Of a DNA stretch of 5,161 bases, positions 1 through 5,161 are shown piece by piece. Position 1 is the stretch's first letter, and every line of letters starts with the position of its first letter. The notes under the pieces are model-generated. The model saw nothing but the letters and a program-made list of their open reading frames with translations, had not been told where the DNA came from and did no database searches. The stretch comes from Chitinophagales bacterium (GTDB taxonomy: Bacteria; Bacteroidota; Bacteroidia; Chitinophagales; Chitinophagaceae). The stretch is from NCBI GenBank assembly GCA_015654495.1, contig JAATGW010000062.1, forward strand, positions 1-5,161, read 5' to 3'. Made by a program: the position numbers and the translations under genes.

Positions 1-1562
1 AAGATGGGGCCGCTTCGGGCGGAAGAATTGAGTATGAACGCATGTTCAGCCTCATCGCAGTTTTCATCCTGCTCATTGCATGCATCAACTTTACTAATCT
101 CGCCACGGCACGCTCGGTAAAGCGCGCAAAAGAAGTAGGCATTCGCAAAACTATTGGTGCGTTGCGCTGGAAACTGATTATGCAATTTATCGGCGAAGCG
201 TTGCTGCTCACATTTTTTGCCGTCATCATTGCCCTGGGGATAATTAAAATAGTATTACCCTTTTTCAATGCGCTCACCAATAAACAAATTGAAATTCCGG
301 TTGCATTGCCATCATTCTGGTTCGCCATACTTGCCTTATTGATTGCAACCGGTTTCGTTACAGGCAGCTATCCCGCATTCTTTTTATCGTCGCTTAACCC
401 CATTAAAGTATTAAAAGGAAGTTTGAAATTTAGTCCAAATGCCCTGCTGTTCCGCAAAGGATTAATAGTATTCCAGTTCACGCTTTCGGTAGTGATGATT
501 ATTGCTACCATCGTTATTTCAAAGCAGGTAAGCTATGTGCAAAAAGCCAACCTGGGTTATGACAGGCAAAACCTGGTTTACATTCCTTTCCAGGGCGATC
601 TGCTTGACAAATACGAAGTTTTCAGGCAGGAGCTCCTGCATGCGCCAGGTGTACAGGGCGTAACCCGCAGCACGAGTGCGCCTTCCCAGATTTCAGCACA
701 TGAATACGATATGGAATGGGAAGGCAAAAGTCCAAATGATAAAGTTGTTGCAGTTAACAATGGCGTTGGTTACGATTTTCTGCCTATGATGCAGATTCCA
801 ATAATCCTGGGCAGAAATTTCTCAAGAGACTTCCCAACAGACAGTAATGCCTTTATCATAAACGAAACTACGCTTAAGCGTACCGGTTATAAAGATCCGA
901 TTGGCAAACCTTTTCATTTCTTTCACCGCAGTGGAACAATCGTGGGCGTGGTTAAAGATTTTCATTTGAAATCTCTGAGGGAGCCGATTGAACCACTTGT
1001 TTTGTTCCTGGGCGAAAAAGAGAGATGGGGCTATACGCTTGTAAAAATGGAGCCGGGCAAAACGCGCGAGGCCATTGCGGGCATGACGACCGCCTTTAAC
1101 AAGCTGGAGCCCGGATTTATTTTTCATTACTATTTTGTTGACCGTGAATACCAGGAATTATACAGCAGCGAACTGACCGTAAACAAATTGTCGGATGGCT
1201 TTGCCTTTTTCGCCATTTTTATTTCCTGCCTCGGCTTGCTGGGACTCACCATGTTTACTGCGGAACAACGAAGGAAGGAAATCGGCGTACGCAAAGCGAT
1301 TGGTGCCAGTGTGAGTGATATTATTACGATGCTGTCAAAAGACATTATAATACTGGTTATTATTTCGGTTGTAATTGCAGCCCCTGTTGCGTGGCTGGCC
1401 ATGAACAGCTGGCTGCAAAACTTTGCGTACCGGACTAATATCAGTTGGTGGATTTTCCTATTGGCTGGAGCGCTGGCAATAGTGATTGCTTTGACTACGA
1501 TTAGCTACCAGGCTATAAAAGCAGCGTTGGCAAATCCCGTGAAGAGTCTGCGCACCGAATGA
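1..1562 (+). CDS. FtsX/MacB-type ABC transporter permease, 5'-truncated by window edge
   Basis: Inner-membrane permease subunit of an ABC (MacB/FtsX, type VII-like) complex. The reading frame is open from base 3 and gives 13 residues (DGAASGGRIEYER) before the Met at 42. That Met is internal, because it falls just before the second membrane helix of the family. Aligned by eye to the complete downstream paralogue, about 290 residues (first helix and first periplasmic domain) are missing. Numbering from Met 42, likely helices are at about 2-20, 48-72, 90-112, 138-160, 383-405, 432-455 and 466-488. The periplasmic domain between the two FtsX modules spans about 161-380. Each FtsX module carries the cytoplasmic motif that in this family couples to the ATPase: RAKEVGIRKTIGA (28-40) and RRKEIGVRKAIGA (410-422). 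The protein ends NPVKSLRTE, identical to the next gene. The family is clear; the substrate is unknown and no ATPase gene is visible. Confidence 0.93.
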   Translation, partial: DGAASGGRIEYERMFSLIAVFILLIACINFTNLATARSVKRAKEVGIRKTIGALRWKLIMQFIGEALLLTFFAVIIALGIIKIVLPFFNALTNKQIEIPVALPSFWFAILALLIATGFVTGSYPAFFLSSLNPIKVLKGSLKFSPNALLFRKGLIVFQFTLSVVMIIATIVISKQVSYVQKANLGYDRQNLVYIPFQGDLLDKYEVFRQELLHAPGVQGVTRSTSAPSQISAHEYDMEWEGKSPNDKVVAVNNGVGYDFLPMMQIPIILGRNFSRDFPTDSNAFIINETTLKRTGYKDPIGKPFHFFHRSGTIVGVVKDFHLKSLREPIEPLVLFLGEKERWGYTLVKMEPGKTREAIAGMTTAFNKLEPGFIFHYYFVDREYQELYSSELTVNKLSDGFAFFAIFISCLGLLGLTMFTAEQRRKEIGVRKAIGASVSDIITMLSKDIIILVIISVVIAAPVAWLAMNSWLQNFAYRTNISWWIFLLAGALAIVIALTTISYQAIKAALANPVKSLRTE

Positions 1563-1612
1563 CGTTCAACGTTAAACGTTCAACGTTGAACGTTTAACAG
1601 CCGGCGGAAAGT
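1561..1612. repeat. Intergenic CGTTNAA heptamer array plus 15-bp tail (copy A)
   Basis: Starting at 1563 there are five consecutive 7-bp units CGTTNAA whose variable base reads C, A, C, G, T. They are followed by a tail (1598-1612) that ends in GGAAAGT. The array can also be read as palindromic AACGTT hexamers spaced by one base, with full copies at 1568, 1575, 1582 and 1589. It begins inside the TGA stop of the upstream gene. The spacer bases A, C, G, T are themselves palindromic, so bases 1571-1598 form a perfect 28-nt inverted repeat. A further degenerate heptamer (TTAAAGT, 1613-1619) follows GGAAAGT. The same cassette with four units occurs after the next gene at 4114-4158. Function is unknown; a REP-like element, a protein-binding site or an mRNA 3'-end structure are all possible. 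Confidence 0.9.
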
Positions 1613-1658
1613 TTAAAGTGAGTTTGAAGGAATTAGTTATCAGTAAAAAAGAGATTTT

Positions 1659-4115
1659 ATGATTAAAAATTATTTTTCCGCAGGACACTTTGTGAAGACA
1701 GCATTCAGGAACATGGTAAGAAATAAAAATTTTACCATTATCAATATCGCCGGTCTGGCGGCAGGCATTGCGGTTTGCCTGGTCATATTCGTGGTAATTC
1801 AATTTCATATCAGTTTTGAAAACTTTCATACAAAAAAAGACCGCATTTACAGGATACTCACCGAATACCATCATTCCGATGCGCCGGAAATTTTTTATGG
1901 TCGCGGAGTGCCCATGGGTATGCCTGCAGGATTGCGCACTACTTTCCCGCAAATAGAAAAAATTGCACCTCTTTACTCGGAAGGTAATGACCAGATACTC
2001 GTTCCCGACGAAAACGGAACCACCATAAAAAAATTCAAAGAAGAAAAAGGTGTATACTTCACCCAACCATCCTTTTTCGACATTTTTGATTTTCGTTTTT
2101 TATCCGGCGATCCTGGCACTGCATTAAAAGATCCCAATACAGCCGTAGTCAGTAAAGAAACCGCAGAAAAATATTTTCCGCAGGATGCTGCGCATGGCGA
2201 ATGGCAGAATGTGATAGGGAAAACCATAAAATGGAACAATGCCATCACACTGAAGATTACCGGCGTATTGGCATCGATTCCGCGCAACACAGATTTCCAG
2301 GTAAAAATTCTTATTGCCTACGGTACGGGCTATACGGCTGATTTTCTGAAATCGACCGAATGGGACAATACAGGCTCAAGCTTTAATTGTTATATCCTCC
2401 TTCCAAAAAATGAGTCGGCAACAGCTTTTAATACGCAACTGAGAGCCTTTGTGAAAAAAATGAAATCCGAACGCAATAAGGATAGTCATATCATTCAACC
2501 TTTAACGCAGATACATTATGATGAGCAGGCCGGCACACTCAGTGGTAAATCAATCAGCCACGAGCTTATCAGGGCCCTTTGGCTTATCGCTATTTTTATT
2601 CTCCTCATCGCCTGCATAAATTTTATTAATCTTTCTACCGCACAAGCTGTTAACAGGGCAAAAGAAGTGGGTGTAAGAAAAGTACTTGGCAGCAATAAGA
2701 GACAGTTGAAATTCCAATTCCTAACAGAAACTTTCCTGATCGTTGTTTCAGCTGTTGTTCTTTCAATCTCTATCAGTTGGGGAGCAATACCATATATTGG
2801 CAAAATACTTGATCTGCCACTCGAACGCAGTATTCTATTGAGAACCATCATCCTGGTATTTCTCCCCGCAATCACCATAGCCGTGACCTTGCTGGCTGGC
2901 TTTTATCCATCCATCGTTCTCTCTCGTTTTAACCCGATTGCTGTATTAAAAAGCAAATTGGTCGCTCGTTCAACAAAAGGTTTCACGCTGAGAAAAGGGC
3001 TTGTTGTTTTTCAATTCGTTATTGCACAGGCTTTGATCATAGGCACACTGATCATCGTGATGCAAATGGATGACTTCCGGAACAGGCCGCTTGGATTTGA
3101 AAAAGAATCTATTGCAAATATTCCTTTTCCCGGCGACAGTGCCGGTATCAGCAAACTTGATTTTCTGAAAAAACAACTCGAAGGCATAAACGGAATTCAG
3201 AGGGTTAGCTTTAGCTCTAATACGCCGGTGGAAGATGATCAGGATAATTGGTCGAACTTCAGATTCGATCACGCTATAAAAGAAACCGAATTTTATACCA
3301 TAATTAAATGGGCAGATCACGAATATGTTCCTACATACAAACTTCCATTGGTAGCCGGAAGAAACCTTGAAGCCTCCGATACAGCCCGCGAATTCCTCGT
3401 GAACGAAATGCTCATACAAAATCTGGGAATTAAAAATCCTAACGAAGCTCTGAATAAAGAAATCTCTTTGTGGAATGGACGGGTGAAAGGAAATATAGTC
3501 GGAGTAATAAAAGACTATCATTCGAGATCGTTCCGCAGGGATCTTGCACCGGTGCTCATCACAACAAGGAAAACAGGTTATAGTTCCGCCGGCATAAAAC
3601 TTTCAATGAAAAACCTGAGCACAACAATGGGTTCAATTGAAAAAATCTGGGGCCAGACATTTCCCGATTTTGTTTTCGAATACCAGTTCCTGGATTCGAA
3701 AATTGATAATTTCTATAAAGAGGAAAACCAATTGTCGGAGCTCTATAAAATATTTGCCGGCATCGCCATTTTCCTGAGTTGTCTTGGTCTGTACGGGTTG
3801 GCTTCTTTCATGGCCGTTCAACGCATCAAAGAAGTGGGCATCCGGAAAGTTCTTGGCGCTACTGCCGCAAATATCACTTACCTGTTTTCAAAAGAATTCA
3901 TCATACTGATTGGAATCGCATTTGTAATATCGTCGCCCATCGCCTGGTATTTTATGCATAAATGGCTGGAGAATTTCCCTTACCGGATTACCATCAGCTG
4001 GTGGATGTTCGCGGTCGGCGGGATTGTGTCTATCATCATTGCATTAGGAACGGTGAGTTTCCAGGCGGTGAAAGCAGCTTTAACCAATCCGGTGAAGAGC
4101 CTGCGCACCGAATAA
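1659..4115 (+). CDS. FtsX/MacB-type ABC transporter permease, complete, 818 aa
   Basis: Complete two-module permease, expected in the inner membrane with two large periplasmic domains. Layout by residue: short cytoplasmic N-terminus; helix 1 (about 25-50); MacB-like periplasmic core domain (about 51-300) with the family pattern of an FFDIF..RFLSGDP stretch (139-152), AVVSKETAEKYF (162-173) and IGKTI (186-190); helices 2-5 (about 302-325, 354-378, 393-417, 442-468); second periplasmic domain (about 470-690); helices 6-8 (about 694-718, 742-766, 778-802). Coupling motifs RAKEVGVRKVLGS (333-345) and RIKEVGIRKVLGA (722-734) follow helices 2 and 6. Length of about 800 aa is normal for the Bacteroidota form. 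The start is fixed by an in-frame TAA at 1644-1646; the leader is A-rich with no clear Shine-Dalgarno. It follows gene 1 by 96 bp on the same strand and is its paralogue, most clearly at the C-terminus. The ATPase partner and substrate are not visible. MacB-family homology does not by itself show macrolide or peptide export. Confidence 0.96.
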   Translation: MIKNYFSAGHFVKTAFRNMVRNKNFTIINIAGLAAGIAVCLVIFVVIQFHISFENFHTKKDRIYRILTEYHHSDAPEIFYGRGVPMGMPAGLRTTFPQIEKIAPLYSEGNDQILVPDENGTTIKKFKEEKGVYFTQPSFFDIFDFRFLSGDPGTALKDPNTAVVSKETAEKYFPQDAAHGEWQNVIGKTIKWNNAITLKITGVLASIPRNTDFQVKILIAYGTGYTADFLKSTEWDNTGSSFNCYILLPKNESATAFNTQLRAFVKKMKSERNKDSHIIQPLTQIHYDEQAGTLSGKSISHELIRALWLIAIFILLIACINFINLSTAQAVNRAKEVGVRKVLGSNKRQLKFQFLTETFLIVVSAVVLSISISWGAIPYIGKILDLPLERSILLRTIILVFLPAITIAVTLLAGFYPSIVLSRFNPIAVLKSKLVARSTKGFTLRKGLVVFQFVIAQALIIGTLIIVMQMDDFRNRPLGFEKESIANIPFPGDSAGISKLDFLKKQLEGINGIQRVSFSSNTPVEDDQDNWSNFRFDHAIKETEFYTIIKWADHEYVPTYKLPLVAGRNLEASDTAREFLVNEMLIQNLGIKNPNEALNKEISLWNGRVKGNIVGVIKDYHSRSFRRDLAPVLITTRKTGYSSAGIKLSMKNLSTTMGSIEKIWGQTFPDFVFEYQFLDSKIDNFYKEENQLSELYKIFAGIAIFLSCLGLYGLASFMAVQRIKEVGIRKVLGATAANITYLFSKEFIILIGIAFVISSPIAWYFMHKWLENFPYRITISWWMFAVGGIVSIIIALGTVSFQAVKAALTNPVKSLRTE

Positions 4116-4165
4116 CGTTTAACGTTAAACGTTTAACGTTTAACAGCCAGTGGAAAGTGGAAAGT
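4114..4165. repeat. Intergenic CGTTNAA heptamer array plus tail (copy B)
   Basis: Four 7-bp units CGTTNAA from 4116 (variable base T, A, T, T) are followed by a tail that matches copy A at 13 of 15 positions (4144-4158) and ends in GGAAAGT. The GGAAAGT is here repeated perfectly once more (4152-4158, 4159-4165). The first AACGTT uses the two A bases of the TAA stop codon at 4113-4115. Two overlapping perfect 20-nt palindromes result, at 4114-4133 and 4121-4140. Compared with copy A the only length difference up to 4158 is exactly one 7-bp unit. The matching position (inside the stop codon) after two paralogous genes suggests that the cassette was duplicated or converted together with the gene ends. 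Confidence 0.9.
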
Positions 4166-4219
4166 AGATAGGGCTAACTAAAAGAAGAATACCTGCGGAA
4201 AGCGGAGATTTTGGATAAC

Positions 4220-4240
4220 AGATTAGCTATCCTCTAATCT
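4220..4240. other. Perfect 7-bp inverted repeat with 7-nt loop
   Basis: AGATTAG (4220-4226) and CTAATCT (4234-4240) are exact reverse complements around the loop CTATCCT. The stem is short and AT-rich and no T-run follows directly, so it does not look like an intrinsic terminator. A competing pairing exists: GAGATT at 4205-4210 is also complementary to AATCTC at 4236-4241. The element lies in the leader region between genes 2 and 3, just upstream of the heptamer arrays. It could be a weak RNA hairpin, an operator, or chance. Confidence 0.35.
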
Positions 4241-4243
4241 CTC

Positions 4244-4264
4244 CTACTGCCTACTGCCTACCGT
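4244..4264. repeat. CTACTGC heptamer tandem repeat
   Basis: Two perfect copies of CTACTGC (4244-4250, 4251-4257) are followed by one degenerate copy, CTACCGT (4258-4264). The array is separated by four bases from the longer CTATGAA array and differs from it in sequence but not in unit length. It lies outside any supported gene. Confidence 0.75.
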
Positions 4265-4268
4265 CTTA

Positions 4269-4327
4269 CTATGAACTATGAACTATGAACTATGAACTAT
4301 GAACTAAGAACTATAAACTAAGAACTA
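4269..4327. repeat. CTATGAA heptamer tandem repeat in the leader of gene 3
   Basis: Five perfect tandem copies of CTATGAA (4269-4303) are followed by three variants (CTAAGAA, CTATAAA, CTAAGAA; 4304-4324) and a terminal CTA (4325-4327). Together they form a gapless 59-bp array on a strict 7-bp period. The array ends five bases before the ATG of the third permease, where the ribosome would land, so changes in copy number would change the immediate 5' leader. Each perfect copy supplies an ATG (4271, 4278, 4285, 4292, 4299), and every one of these frames closes before or just ahead of the gene. Confidence 0.95.
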
Positions 4328-4332
4328 CCATC

Positions 4333-5161
4333 ATGTTCAAAAATTATTTCAGAATTGCGTGGCGGAATTTTCTAAGAAATAAGCAGTCTTCTGCCATCAA
4401 TATTGGAGGATTGGCTATCGGGATGACATTTGCCATACTCATGGGCTTATGGATTCAGTATGAAACCAGCTTTGATTCATTTCATGTAAATAGGGATCGT
4501 ATAGCGCTGATACAAAAACATACTTTGTATAATAATAACAGAAATACACAGGAAACCACCCCGCTTCCTTTGTATGATGAAATGAAAACCAATTACCCCG
4601 AGATTAAAAGAGCAACCAGAATGGATTTCGGGGAGCAGCATAATCTCCTGGTGGATAATACTAAATTTAACAAGCTGGGCAAATATGTAGATCCGGATTT
4701 TCTGGAAATGTTTTCATTTCCACTAATAAAAGGAAACGTAAAAACAGCATTGAACGATCCTTATTCAATCATCATTACTGAATCACTTGCTACTGCCTTG
4801 TTCGGCAAAACTGACCCGATCGGGAAAACGATAAAATTAGATAACAAATATGATGTACAGGTGACAGCTGTTGCGAAAGATGTCCCTAAAAATTCCACCA
4901 TTCAGTTTGACTACCTGGCTCCATATGAATTTGGTGTGCAGGTTTCTGAATTCGTAAGAAATAACAAAAAGAACTGGGGTAATAATTTTCTGATGAACGT
5001 GGTGGAATTGAAGGAAGGTGTTTCAATGGAAGCCTTTTCAAAAAAGATCGGTCCGTTGAATGTACAAAGGGATGCAAGGGCGAAAAATCAAACACTGTTT
5101 CTGCATCCTTTAAGTAAATGGCATTTATATAACGATTATAAGAATTGGGTAAATGTGGGCG
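4333..5161 (+). CDS. FtsX/MacB-type ABC transporter permease, N-terminal 276 codons (runs off window)
   Basis: The N-terminal part of a third permease was translated by hand from ATG 4333; the frame stays open to the last base. The start is set by an in-frame TGA at 4300-4302 with no in-frame ATG between; no Shine-Dalgarno is visible (upstream bases ACTACCATC). The protein opens MFKNYFRIAWRNFLRNK, a positively charged cytoplasmic segment. Helix 1 follows (about 20-42) and then the MacB-like periplasmic core domain. Family hallmarks are PDFLEMFSFPLIKGN (121-135), IIITESLATALFG (146-158), DPIGKTIKL (161-169) and DVPKNSTIQFDYLAPYEF (183-200). The expected later helices and coupling motifs lie beyond the window. 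It resembles the second gene in architecture but only modestly in sequence in this region, so it is probably an older paralogue. By eye it looks more AT-rich than gene 1; this was not counted. Whether it is intact cannot be judged. Confidence 0.93.
   Translation, partial: MFKNYFRIAWRNFLRNKQSSAINIGGLAIGMTFAILMGLWIQYETSFDSFHVNRDRIALIQKHTLYNNNRNTQETTPLPLYDEMKTNYPEIKRATRMDFGEQHNLLVDNTKFNKLGKYVDPDFLEMFSFPLIKGNVKTALNDPYSIIITESLATALFGKTDPIGKTIKLDNKYDVQVTAVAKDVPKNSTIQFDYLAPYEFGVQVSEFVRNNKKNWGNNFLMNVVELKEGVSMEAFSKKIGPLNVQRDARAKNQTLFLHPLSKWHLYNDYKNWVNVG

Noticed and set aside
42..1562. Treating ATG 42 as the true start of the first gene
   Set aside because: The same frame is open to base 3 and encodes residues typical of the segment before helix 2. 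The homologous position in the complete paralogue is about residue 306, so the Met is internal.
1571..1598. Intrinsic transcription terminator
   Set aside because: The palindrome is strong, but it is AT-rich and followed by CAGCC-type sequence rather than a T-run. The same applies to copy B at 4114-4140.
1619..1626. Bacteroidota-type -7 promoter element (TAnnTTTG)
   Set aside because: TGAGTTTG differs from the consensus at the A, and no -33 TTG lies at acceptable spacing. No better match was found in either gap, so no promoter is called.
578..3821. Minus-strand ORFs opposite genes 1 and 2, including those of 101, 120, 164 and 183 aa
   Set aside because: They lie wholly or almost wholly antisense to clearly conserved permease coding sequence, resemble no family, and have no intergenic space or start signals of their own.
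3779..4171. Plus-strand ORFs of 60 and 69 aa overlapping the end of gene 2
   Set aside because: They are in a different frame from the conserved C-terminal FtsX module and have no recognisable features; the second simply reads through copy B of the repeat.
4244..4327. CRISPR array
   Set aside because: The repeats are 7 bp and directly adjacent with no unique spacers, so they are simple tandem repeats.
4886..5095. Minus-strand ORF of 69 aa in the third gene
   Set aside because: It is antisense to the well supported periplasmic domain of gene 3 and shows no family features.

Overview
The window reads as a piece of a Bacteroidota chromosome, possibly a Chitinophagaceae or Sphingobacteriales-type relative. 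The evidence is indirect. The coding sequences are large FtsX/MacB-type permeases of the roughly 800-residue, two-lobed form that is common in that phylum. Start codons have no convincing Shine-Dalgarno sequence, and the intergenic DNA is rich in short tandem repeats. No taxonomic marker gene is present.

Layout: three permease genes lie head to tail on the + strand, and nothing supported is coded on the - strand. The first (1-1562) has lost its N-terminal third, about 290 residues, off the left edge. The second (1659-4115, 818 aa) is complete. The third (4333-5161) has an intact start and runs off the right edge after 276 codons. The two complete gaps are 96 bp and 217 bp. No ATPase, accessory membrane-fusion protein, regulator, RNA gene, insertion sequence or CRISPR array is visible. 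The three proteins are paralogues. Each would need an ATP-binding partner encoded elsewhere to act as an ABC-type transporter or mechanotransmission complex of the inner membrane; the substrate cannot be read from the sequence.

The most unusual content is in the gaps. Both begin, within the stop codon itself, with an array of a 7-bp unit CGTTNAA (AACGTT palindromes one base apart): five units after gene 1 and four after gene 2. Each array is followed by the same 15-bp tail ending in GGAAAGT. The first array contains a perfect 28-nt palindrome. The second gap adds two unrelated arrays, CTACTGC and CTATGAA, again with 7-bp units; the latter ends five bases before the start codon of gene 3 and carries a series of tiny upstream ORFs. 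A shared 7-bp period among sequence-unrelated arrays is the main observation worth following. No complete new system can be claimed from this window.
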